DNA of 6,562 nt from an uncultured Clostridium sp. (GTDB lineage Bacteria; Bacillota; Clostridia; TANB77; CAG-508). Below, in pieces: positions 1 through 5,591 of the stretch; position 1 is the first letter of the stretch, and every line of letters begins with the position of its first letter. A program made the position numbers and the translations under genes. The notes beneath the pieces were generated by a model that was not told the DNA's origin, did not search any database, and was given only the letters and a program-made list of their open reading frames with translations. The stretch lies in NCBI GenBank assembly GCA_946497585.1, contig CAMMLF010000092.1, positions 1 to 6,562 on the forward strand, read 5' to 3'.

Positions 1-60
1 GAGCGAGACGTGCAAGCTGGAGCGAGTAGCGACCCGCGCAGCAAAATAGGAGAGAAGTAT
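1..60. other. GC-rich tract at the left edge, probable interspersed repeat fragment
   Basis: Bases 1-50 are about 62% G+C (31 of 50), against a very AT-rich remainder. The heptamer GAGCGAG occurs at 1-7 and again at 20-26, so the tract has some internal repetition. One plus-strand frame is open from the left edge to a TGA at 70-72, but it has no start codon here and resembles no family I know. The composition break next to the tandem units at 80-145 suggests the end of an interspersed repeat or the edge of an inserted element continuing outside the window. This is inference; the rest of the element is not visible. Confidence 0.4.
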
Positions 61-79
61 ATTGTGGCTTGACAAATAT

Positions 80-145
80 AAAAATTTTACGAAAAGGACC
101 GTCCCAAAAGTAAAATTTTTTTACCAAAAGGACCGTCCCAAACTG
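80..145. repeat. Two tandem GGACCGTCC units with nested inverted repeats
   Basis: A 17-base sequence, AAAAGGACCGTCCCAAA, is present exactly at 92-108 and 126-142, with a 34-base period. Each copy is preceded by an A4T4-type tract (81-90 and 112-123), so roughly 31-34 base units are tandemly duplicated. Inside each copy GGACCGTCC is a palindrome around one central base. An outer inverted repeat, AAAATTTTAC (81-90) and GTAAAATTTT (110-119), encloses the first copy. The array lies just beyond the stop codon of the surface-protein gene. Read on the minus strand, the outer stem is followed by a T-rich stretch, so it could also end that transcript. Similar short palindromic repeats occur as dispersed REP-like elements in Firmicutes; assignment to such a family is inferred. 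Confidence 0.7.
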
Positions 146-151
146 AAAAAA

Positions 152-1633
152 TTATATAAAGACTACTCTAAAACTTTCAGTACTATTGCTAGCACCACTA
201 TATCCATTATAACTAAATATGCCAGCACCTGAACCGCTATTATAATCTCCGCCTCTAATTAAATAAGGTATATCACTTTGTATAAAATATGCTGTATTAT
301 TGTCAAATGAATCATTTCCAAATCCAGAATCCGATGTTTCAAAAAGTGCATCTCCCCTATATCTATTTATTAATGCAAAATTATTAATTGCATATTCTTG
401 TTCATAATCATCACCATCATCATTTTGTTCATGTGGATAAACACATTTATATTTTGAATTTCTACTACCATATATATCATCAAGAGTATTACCACCATTA
501 TCTGCTAAACCATAATATCCATTATCAATATAACTTGATACATATTCCCAAGCTCCTCCGGCCAAATCATATATGCCAGTTGCGTTTCCTGTTGTACTTT
601 GATTACCATTAGAAATATATATACTTTCTTCTGAAGTTGTGCCACCGGTTATAAAATTTGAGTCTGCATTTGTAGTAATTGGTCTGCCATTTCTACCAAA
701 TTTGCTATACGATAAATAAGCTACTGCTCCCCATTCGCTATTTTTCATTAAATGGCTATCTCTATTTCTATCATAGTTATAACCGTTTAAATAACAATTA
801 CGTATATTTATATTTCTCCAACTGCTTACACAAGGTTTACTTACAGCCTTAACAGAATCACTAATTTGAACATTTCCAATACTGCTATTAATTGTTTCTG
901 TATGAATGTCATTTGTTTCCATACTCATTTCATATTTTGCAACCCAAAATCCAGACAAATCAGTATCCCAGCCACCATTTCTATATCCACTTGCAGTGTC
1001 TTTTGAAAAAGCAGGAGCTACTATGTAATGGTTATTAGTTTCTCTAATTCCTGTATTATTCCTGCTTATTCTAGTAAGTGTACCATCATCATTTAGCTTC
1101 ATAATTCCTCTACCGTCACAGTATCCTACAACATTTGAATATTGGCTGTTTGAATAGTACGTAATTCTATATGCAAATCTTGGTATCCATACAAAATAAC
1201 TACCATCTTGATTTATAGCATTTGCCCAAAGCCCCATATCATAATTATACCAATCTGTATCCTGCTCTGTAGTTTGAACAAATCTAACTGCTGTACTATC
1301 AAACTTAACTGGAATTAATCCATTAAGGTTTGGCATAAGTGGCTCATTTATTTCATTATTATTTTCATCAATCCATATAACTTCAATTCTTCCATATCTT
1401 CTACTAAACTCTGCTGTATCATCATCTATAATAGTTATGTTTTCTTCGTCTAATACTGTATTTTCTTCTTCCTCTTGCACCATTTCATTTTGGACAAAAT
1501 TTTGAAGTATTTTATTTTGATTATTATTGTTTGAACTGACCGCAACTATTATTCCAATTATTATAGATACAAAAATAATAATTATTACAGCTGTAACAAT
1601 TATTATTTTTGCAGGACTATTTTTTTGTTCCAT
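152..1633 (-). CDS. Membrane-anchored protein with formylglycine-generating-enzyme/C-type-lectin-like domain
   Basis: 493 residues. Residues 9-32 are an almost pure Ile/Val membrane helix after a short basic N terminus, without a clear signal-peptidase or lipobox site, so the protein is probably anchored with its body outside. An Asn- and Glu-rich linker (34-60) follows. From about residue 125 there are FGE/SUMF1-type features: FVWIPRFAY (147-155), GFWVAKYEMS (228-237), LMKNSEWGAVAYLS (295-308), TGIYDLAGGAWEYV (352-365) and a terminal RGG...SFRVV (460-491). The GGAWEYV motif matches the GNVWEWV signature of the family. The paired Cys of true formylglycine-generating enzymes is not apparent, so a binding role is likelier than catalysis. 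The ATG at 1631-1633 has a GAAAGGG site 7 bases upstream and is the start that includes the membrane helix. The gene sits 77 bases after the coiled-coil gene with no obvious terminator between them. The ligand is unknown. Confidence 0.8.
   Translation of the reverse strand: MEQKNSPAKIIIVTAVIIIIFVSIIIGIIVAVSSNNNNQNKILQNFVQNEMVQEEEENTVLDEENITIIDDDTAEFSRRYGRIEVIWIDENNNEINEPLMPNLNGLIPVKFDSTAVRFVQTTEQDTDWYNYDMGLWANAINQDGSYFVWIPRFAYRITYYSNSQYSNVVGYCDGRGIMKLNDDGTLTRISRNNTGIRETNNHYIVAPAFSKDTASGYRNGGWDTDLSGFWVAKYEMSMETNDIHTETINSSIGNVQISDSVKAVSKPCVSSWRNINIRNCYLNGYNYDRNRDSHLMKNSEWGAVAYLSYSKFGRNGRPITTNADSNFITGGTTSEESIYISNGNQSTTGNATGIYDLAGGAWEYVSSYIDNGYYGLADNGGNTLDDIYGSRNSKYKCVYPHEQNDDGDDYEQEYAINNFALINRYRGDALFETSDSGFGNDSFDNNTAYFIQSDIPYLIRGGDYNSGSGAGIFSYNGYSGASNSTESFRVVFI
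167..256 (-). other. Variable-region-like C-terminal segment of the lectin-fold gene
   Basis: These bases encode residues 460-489, the segment from RGG to SFR. In diversity-generating retroelement (DGR) targets with this fold, the variable region occupies this same extreme C-terminal position between RGG(S/Y)W-like and GFR-like anchors. Of the 23 codons for residues 463-485, 20 end in T or C; the exceptions are TCA, ATA and GGA. Most encode Asn, Ser, Tyr, Gly, Asp or Ala, as expected from diversified AAY template codons. AT-rich codon use and the natural composition of this fold could give the same picture. No template repeat or reverse transcriptase is in the window. Confidence 0.3.
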
Positions 1634-1710
1634 ATTTTATCCCTTTCTTATTCTCGATTTTTATTTTACTCACTTTTTAAAGCTACTAAATCAATCTCTA
1701 TATTTAATCA

Positions 1711-2148
1711 CTATTTTAACTCTTTTCTATCTTGAGATATCTCTTTCAAGACTCTTTCCAATCTCTTTTCTAAATCAGCTAAAATATTGTCAGCATATTC
1801 TTTTGCACCTTGAGTTATTTGTCTTGAATTCTCATTAGCAGCCTCCATAATTTGATTTTTTTGCTCATAAGCTTTTTTAGTAATTTCATGCTCGTCAATC
1901 ATAGATATTATTCTATTTTCAGCTTCTTTAACAACATCATCGGCTTCTTTTTTAGCCTCTTCTAATATTCTTTCTCTTTCTTCTCTTACCCATTTAGCCT
2001 GCTTTAAATCTTCAGGTAATTTAAGTCGAATATCTTTTATTATGTCCAATATTTCATCTTGCTCAATCATAATTTTATTTGTAAAAGGCATTTTTTTAGA
2101 ATTTTCTATTAATTCTTCTAAATTTTCTAGTAATGTGAATATTTCCAT
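1711..2148 (-). CDS. Small soluble coiled-coil protein (DivIVA/ATPase-stalk-like), function unknown
   Basis: 145 residues with no membrane segment. The region from about residue 45 to 140 is almost entirely charged heptad-type helix, for example EEAKKEADDVVKEAENRI (62-79) and the C-terminal DLEKRLERVLKEISQDRKEL. This resembles the small proteins loosely annotated as ATPase or V-/F-type ATP synthase subunit B/H-like, which commonly lie near rsmD in clostridia. It is similar in style to the helical part of DivIVA encoded upstream, but lacks the DivIVA N-terminal membrane-binding module. It starts 3 bases after the rsmD stop, with an AGAGGA site about 9 bases before the ATG, so translation is closely linked to rsmD. 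It ends with TAG. A scaffold or cell-envelope role is possible but not shown. Confidence 0.75.
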   Translation of the reverse strand: MEIFTLLENLEELIENSKKMPFTNKIMIEQDEILDIIKDIRLKLPEDLKQAKWVREERERILEEAKKEADDVVKEAENRIISMIDEHEITKKAYEQKNQIMEAANENSRQITQGAKEYADNILADLEKRLERVLKEISQDRKELK

Positions 2149-2151
2149 TAT

Positions 2152-2709
2152 TTATTTCCTCTTTCTTTTTAGTAACACTAAATTTGCTCTACCATACTTT
2201 CTAGTATCTACTATCTCGATATTTTCTAATTGATTTATTTCTTTCAAATCTCTTTCAATTTCATCTGTTTCTATTATTATTAAACTATCATTTGTAAGCA
2301 AATTATTTTTGAGTAATTCATTTATTGCTTTAACTGCTAAGTCAAGCTTATATGGCGGATCTAGAAATACAATAGAAAGCTCTTCTTTAATTTTTCTAAT
2401 TGCCTCTAAATAATCTTTATTAAAAACAATAGCTTTATCTAATAATCTGGTTTTAATCAAATTTTCTTTTATAACTTTAACTGCCTCGGGATTTTTGTCA
2501 CAAAAGTAGGCTTTAACTGCCCCTCTACTAAGTGCCTCAATTCCTAAAGCTCCACTACCAGCAAAAAGGTCTAATACTACTGTTCCTTTTATTTTGTTTT
2601 GTAAAATATTAAATAAAGATTCCTTCACTCTATCTAATGTTGGACGAGTAGTATCACTTTCTATTGTTTTTAGCTTTGTTCCTCTAGATATGCCACTTAT
2701 AACTCTCAT
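2152..2709 (-). CDS. rsmD: 16S rRNA (guanine(966)-N(2))-methyltransferase RsmD
   Basis: This SAM-dependent enzyme of the small ribosomal subunit methylates N2 of G966 (E. coli numbering) in 16S rRNA. The 185-residue length is normal for the family. Visible signatures are RPTLDRVKESLFN (22-34), the SAM-binding motif I DLFAGSGALG (47-56), and the catalytic DPPY (117-120) of N6-adenine/N2-guanine methyltransferases. The C-terminal KYGRANL (171-177) also fits. The start MRVISG matches the usual family start, so the ATG at 2707-2709 is well supported. It has no nearby ribosome binding site and lies immediately after a promoter -10 box, suggesting a leaderless mRNA. In many clostridia coaD follows rsmD; here the coiled-coil gene follows after 3 bases. 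Confidence 0.95.
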   Translation of the reverse strand: MRVISGISRGTKLKTIESDTTRPTLDRVKESLFNILQNKIKGTVVLDLFAGSGALGIEALSRGAVKAYFCDKNPEAVKVIKENLIKTRLLDKAIVFNKDYLEAIRKIKEELSIVFLDPPYKLDLAVKAINELLKNNLLTNDSLIIIETDEIERDLKEINQLENIEIVDTRKYGRANLVLLKRKRK

Positions 2710-2715
2710 AATACT

Positions 2716-2743
2716 ATTTTAACGTTAAATCCTTTCTTGTCAA
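2716..2743 (-). promoter_or_regulatory. Vegetative-type promoter directly upstream of rsmD
   Basis: On the minus strand, a perfect TTGACA -35 box (2738-2743) is separated by 16 bases from TAAAAT (-10 box, 2716-2721; 5 of 6 matches). Only six bases separate the -10 box from the rsmD ATG, so the expected transcription start falls at or next to the A of the ATG. It would drive rsmD and the coiled-coil gene, and possibly the lectin-fold gene. No experimental evidence is available. Confidence 0.65.
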
Positions 2744-2814
2744 TAGGATTAATAAAATTGTAATATTCCCTTAACATCAATGTAATACACCTATTTTAGC
2801 ATAAATTTACAGCA

Positions 2815-2858
2815 AAATAAAGGGATATACGCTAAATAATTGCATATATCCTTATTTT
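2815..2858. terminator. Rho-independent terminator after divIVA, possibly bidirectional
   Basis: The stem pairs GGATATA (2823-2829) with TATATCC (2845-2851). An inner GC/GC pair (2831-2832 with 2842-2843) lies beyond one mismatch, and the loop is 2833-2841. Outer arms AAATAA (2815-2820) and TTATTT (2852-2857) extend the stem after a two-base bulge. A T6 run (2855-2860) follows on the plus strand, and on the minus strand the stem is followed by TTTATTTT. It therefore ends the sepF-divIVA transcript and separates it from rsmD. It lies about 80 bases beyond the divIVA stop. Confidence 0.7.
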
Positions 2859-2861
2859 TTG

Positions 2862-2875
2862 TTACAAATTTGTAA
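2862..2875. repeat. 14-base perfect palindrome TTACAAATTTGTAA
   Basis: A perfect palindrome lies between the divIVA stop and the terminator stem, followed on the plus strand by a T run. It could be a protein-binding site or a part of the 3' untranslated region. Its AT-rich composition makes chance occurrence plausible. The remainder of the 231-base gap (2710-2940) holds the rsmD promoter, the terminator and nothing else I can identify. Confidence 0.3.
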
Positions 2876-2940
2876 TTTTTGCTCAAACTTGCATTATATA
2901 AAATTTATTATAAATCTCTTCATAATACATATGACAAATT

Positions 2941-3393
2941 TTAATCATCTTTATTTACTTCTTTAAGAAGCTCTAATTGAGATATTAATAAAGACTCCAT
3001 TTTTGCTTTATATACATCTAATTGTTTATTAATGTCTTCTAACTCTTTTCTCTTCTCTGCTACTTGCATATCTAAATTTTCAGTACGCTCTTTAGCTTTA
3101 TTTTCGGCCTCTCTAATTATTTGTTCAGCTTGTTTTTGAGCAGCATTTTTAACCTCATCAGCAGCTGATTGAGCCATAAGTAAAGTATTCTGTAAAGTTG
3201 ATTCAATTTGGTTATAATGCTCAACTTTAAGTTTTAAATCTTCTAATTCTTTATCATTTTCGCTTACTTTTTTATAGATTGATGAATAATCTTTAGTTAA
3301 TTCATCTAAAAAATCATCAACCTCTTCTGGATCATATCCATTAAGAGTCTTTTTTGAAAATCTTTTATTTTCTATATCTAAAGGTGTTATCAT
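2941..3393 (-). CDS. divIVA: DivIVA-family cell division/polarity protein
   Basis: 150 residues. The N-terminal module, MITPLDIENKRF (1-12) and GYDPEEVDDFLDEL (19-32), is the DivIVA signature. This module inserts into negatively curved membrane at septa and poles. Residues about 33-147 are a long coiled coil used for dimerisation and higher assembly; AAQKQAEQIIREAENKAKE (84-102) is typical. In Bacillus the protein recruits MinJ/MinCD or other pole and septum factors; the partners here are unknown. The ATG lies 6 bases after a GGGGG tract, and the gene starts 19 bases after the sepF stop, so they are almost certainly cotranscribed. The exposed tip reads KKTLNGY, without the Phe-Arg pair known from B. 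subtilis DivIVA. The yggT and S4-domain genes often found between sepF and divIVA are absent. Confidence 0.93.
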   Translation of the reverse strand: MITPLDIENKRFSKKTLNGYDPEEVDDFLDELTKDYSSIYKKVSENDKELEDLKLKVEHYNQIESTLQNTLLMAQSAADEVKNAAQKQAEQIIREAENKAKERTENLDMQVAEKRKELEDINKQLDVYKAKMESLLISQLELLKEVNKDD

Positions 3394-3412
3394 ATCTTTC
3401 CCCCATATCTAA

Positions 3413-3877
3413 TTAATTATTGGCATTACTCTTAAGCCAAGATACAGGCAATTTGCTCTTGGTTTCTTCTCTTGTTTCTGAAGTAATATCATAGTTGTAT
3501 GGTGCTACTAAAAATATAGAACTTGATATTTTTTGCATATGACCATCTAAAGCATGTGCAGCTCCACTAACTACATCTATAATTCTTCTAGCTATATCCT
3601 TATTAACATATTCTAAATTAATAATAATTGATTTTTTATCTTTTAGTAAATCACAAATATCTTCAGATTGTTCAAAAGAAGTTGGTTGCATTATTACCAT
3701 TCTCACTTGCTGAGCCATACTAACAACTTTACCACTTTTTCTGCCAAATAGTCCCTTTGGCTCTTCTAATTCTTCCTCTTCATATGGTTCATTTATCTCT
3801 TCGAAATCTTCATCTTCTGCTTCTTCCGCTCCCATACCGAAAATATTCATAAACTTATTTAAAACTGCGTTTGACAT
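3413..3877 (-). CDS. sepF: Cell division protein SepF
   Basis: SepF is a cytoplasmic membrane-bound partner of FtsZ that anchors and bundles the Z-ring. Residues 1-14 form the expected amphipathic membrane-targeting helix (NAVLNKFMNIFGM). A very acidic Glu-rich linker (18-40) follows. The SepF core spans about 57-128 and includes VIMQPTSFEQSEDICDLLK, INLEYVNKDIARRIIDVVSG and ALDGHMQKISSSIFLVAP, with the glycine-rich dimerisation segment. The 154-residue length is normal. The ATG at 3875-3877 has a strong AGGAGGTT ribosome binding site at 3886-3893, and a promoter lies at 3925-3953. It is the first gene of a sepF-divIVA unit. In many clostridia a yggS/ylmE-type gene precedes sepF; here its upstream neighbour is the HlyD-like gene. 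Confidence 0.95.
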   Translation of the reverse strand: MSNAVLNKFMNIFGMGAEEAEDEDFEEINEPYEEEELEEPKGLFGRKSGKVVSMAQQVRMVIMQPTSFEQSEDICDLLKDKKSIIINLEYVNKDIARRIIDVVSGAAHALDGHMQKISSSIFLVAPYNYDITSETREETKSKLPVSWLKSNANN

Positions 3878-3885
3878 TTATAAAC

Positions 3886-3893
3886 AACCTCCT
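3886..3893 (-). promoter_or_regulatory. Strong ribosome binding site of sepF
   Basis: On the minus strand this reads AGGAGGTT, 8 bases before the sepF ATG. It is the best Shine-Dalgarno match in the window, fixes the sepF start, and contrasts with rsmD, which has none. Confidence 0.85.
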
Positions 3894-3924
3894 AAATTTC
3901 TCATTCGTGTCTACGACTATACCT

Positions 3925-3953
3925 AGTATCTAACTTTTTTTAGATAAAGTCAA
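3925..3953 (-). promoter_or_regulatory. Promoter of the sepF-divIVA unit
   Basis: On the minus strand, TTGACT (3948-3953, 5 of 6 to the consensus) is followed after exactly 17 bases by GATACT (3925-3930, 4 of 6). The expected start lies near 3918, giving a leader of about 40 bases that contains the AGGAGGTT site. It lies in the 130-base gap after the HlyD-like gene. A T-rich spacer within the promoter supports function. No convincing terminator is seen between the HlyD-like gene and this promoter, so read-through is possible. Confidence 0.6.
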
Positions 3954-3967
3954 TAGTTTTTGCAAGA

Positions 3968-4016
3968 TGTAATCATCTTTTAATGTAATTGTAATATTTT
4001 TGTAACATTATGTAGC
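3968..4016. repeat. Cluster of TGTAAY hexamers upstream of the sepF promoter
   Basis: TGTAAT occurs at 3968-3973, 3984-3989 and 3990-3995, TGTAAC at 4001-4006, and the variant TGTAGC at 4011-4016. The last two are part of a near-perfect tandem decamer (4001-4010 and 4011-4020) that runs into the 3' end of the HlyD-like gene. A 6-base stem, AAGATG (3964-3969) and CATCTT (3974-3979) with a 4-base loop, overlaps the first copy. It could be a regulator-binding array for sepF or simple low-complexity AT-rich sequence. Confidence 0.25.
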
Positions 4017-5489
4017 ATTATTTATTTGCTCTGCTGATGGTGTTAATAGTAGCTCATCATACAAAATTATTGATGTAGAAACATTTTGGTTTAAGTCTAA
4101 TTCCTCTATTTCTGATGTGCTATAATTCGATACAATTGAATAATTTTCTGTCGCTTTTTGTACTTTTACCAAAACCTTATCTAAATAACCTGCTCTAGTT
4201 CTAATTACATAGTTTAGTCCATTTTCTTCAAAAATACAGCTATTTGGCACCTTGTATCCACTTGCATCCCACCAAATTATATCAATTGAAACTTTTCTAT
4301 AACTTAAAAGCTCTTCTATTCCTTCTGTAAAACTAAAAATTATTGTTACTTCATTATTATCTTCTCTAGTAATATATTCAATTTTAGCATCAACTTCTCT
4401 TGAGCTTGGTAATGCTAATTTAACTGTATCTCCAACTTCTGCATTATTTGCTTCATCGCTTTTTGAAACACAAGCAATGTAACAAATAAAATTATTAACA
4501 ATTTTTCCACCTTCATTACTAGCAGATATAATTTGTCCTGTTTTTAGATTTAAGTTTTCTAAAAAATCTTTATTTATTTTAGAAAAATCATTTGTAGTCA
4601 AAGTTTCTTCCAAGCCATCTATTCTATAAGAAACTATACCACTTTTTGTTGCATTAATATATTCTGCTCCAGAATTTAGCTCATTTTCATATCCGCTTCT
4701 TTCATCTATAAGCTTTTTTAGATATGACCCAGTTGGACTTAGTTCTCCAGCTATTTTAGCTTTTTTAGTTATATTTTCAGATATGCTCCTTTTATATTCT
4801 CTAATCTTTTGAATGTCATTAGTATTTGTAACTTCATCTAATGTAGATTCTATTTGTGTGTCTAATAATCTAGTATCTTGTGAAAATAAGTTCTCATTAT
4901 TTTCTGCCATTGCCTCTTGTATTTTTACGTCTAATTCTGCTATTTTTGCCTTTAAATCTTCTTCTCCTGCTGAATAATATCTAAAAACTGGATCACCACT
5001 AGCAACTCTTGACCCCTCTGATTTAATTTCCACCATACCATTTTTGTAGTTTTCGCCTTTAATAACTGTTTCATCTCTAATAATATATCCTATTGCAGTC
5101 TCTTCTTGAGATATACTACCTTCGCTAACCATAACAGAATCAGTTGGATTTGTAATTAGGTGATACACAGAAAAGCTTAAATATACGCAAACAGCAATGG
5201 TTAAAACTATAATCAAAGCAATTCGCTTTTTATTAACCTTTCTTTTAATTTTTATATTAGGCTGATTAGAATTTATATCATTTAGAATACTTTCATTCTT
5301 TTGAATATTTTCACTGTGTATTTTCTTTTTTTGTAAATTGTTGTCCTCTCGTTTCTTTAGCTTGTCCCTATACTTACTTTTTTTATTTTCATATTCTTTG
5401 TCTTCAAAAGTAATATTCTTGTATTCTTTAAATTCCTCTTCATTATTTAGTTGTTTTTTCTTCTTATCTTTTTTAGTGATTTTTTTCAC
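4008..5489 (-). CDS. HlyD-like membrane-fusion/adaptor protein, single-pass
   Basis: 493 residues. A long Lys/Glu/Asn-rich cytoplasmic tail (1-88) precedes one membrane helix (about 90-112), so most of the protein lies outside. Residues 137-172 (GYIIRDETVI...GSRVASGDPVFRYY) form the first half of a lipoyl-like barrel-sandwich domain. Residues 175-272 are a coiled-coil hairpin. Residues 278-325 (NATKSGIVSYRIDGLEETLT...LKTGQII) form the second half. A beta-rich C-terminal part (330-485) follows, including VGDTVKLALPSSREVDAKIEYI and GYKVPNSCIF. This is the HlyD/RND-adaptor architecture; in Firmicutes such proteins are found next to sepF and their role is not settled. No ABC or RND partner is visible. 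The start is GTG (5487-5489), 4 bases after GGAGG, a short spacing. The unusually long basic tail could contact cytoplasmic partners or nucleic acid (inference). Confidence 0.75.
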   Translation of the reverse strand: MKKITKKDKKKKQLNNEEEFKEYKNITFEDKEYENKKSKYRDKLKKREDNNLQKKKIHSENIQKNESILNDINSNQPNIKIKRKVNKKRIALIIVLTIAVCVYLSFSVYHLITNPTDSVMVSEGSISQEETAIGYIIRDETVIKGENYKNGMVEIKSEGSRVASGDPVFRYYSAGEEDLKAKIAELDVKIQEAMAENNENLFSQDTRLLDTQIESTLDEVTNTNDIQKIREYKRSISENITKKAKIAGELSPTGSYLKKLIDERSGYENELNSGAEYINATKSGIVSYRIDGLEETLTTNDFSKINKDFLENLNLKTGQIISASNEGGKIVNNFICYIACVSKSDEANNAEVGDTVKLALPSSREVDAKIEYITREDNNEVTIIFSFTEGIEELLSYRKVSIDIIWWDASGYKVPNSCIFEENGLNYVIRTRAGYLDKVLVKVQKATENYSIVSNYSTSEIEELDLNQNVSTSIILYDELLLTPSAEQINNAT

Positions 5490-5540
5490 GTTTCCTCCAA
5501 CTATAATTTATTTAAATAAAAACTAATAATTCTTTCGTAT

Positions 5541-5569
5541 TTGACTTTATACATTTATTGCATTATAAA
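5541..5569 (+). promoter_or_regulatory. Candidate plus-strand promoter facing into the 3' end of miaA
   Basis: TTGACT (5541-5546) and TATAAA (5564-5569) are exactly 17 bases apart, each 5 of 6 to the vegetative consensus. A transcript would run rightward, antisense to miaA, because no plus-strand gene follows. The box lies in the 102-base gap between miaA and the HlyD-like gene. Such matches arise by chance in AT-rich DNA, so confidence is low. Confidence 0.25.
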
Positions 5570-5591
5570 TTTTTATTAATGTATAATAATA

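Noticed and set aside
1..72. A plus-strand frame open from the left edge to a TGA at 70-72
   Set aside because: It has no start in the window, only 23 codons, GC-rich repeat-like sequence, and another frame is also open for 15 codons. Not supportable as a gene end.
69..97. TTGACA at 69-74 as a plus-strand promoter
   Set aside because: No acceptable -10 box at 16-18 bases downstream (AAAAGG there), and no plus-strand gene follows.
388..612. A plus-strand open frame rich in His, Tyr and Ile
   Set aside because: It lies wholly antisense to the lectin-fold gene; its low-complexity His-rich translation is the complement of Asn/Asp/Tyr codons. No ribosome binding site or family features.
1527..2233. 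Plus-strand open frames opposite the membrane helix and the rsmD/coiled-coil genes
   Set aside because: They are antisense to well-supported genes and hydrophobic only because they mirror AT-rich, Lys/Glu-rich coding sequence.
3964..3979. 6-base stem with 4-base loop as a terminator for the HlyD-like gene
   Set aside because: The T run follows on the plus strand only; on the minus strand, where the gene is read, the stem is followed by GCAAAAAC.
5548..5585. Inverted repeat TATACATT (5548-5555) and AATGTATA (5578-5585) as a miaA terminator
   Set aside because: All-AT-type stem with a 22-base loop and no T run after it on the minus strand; too weak to call.
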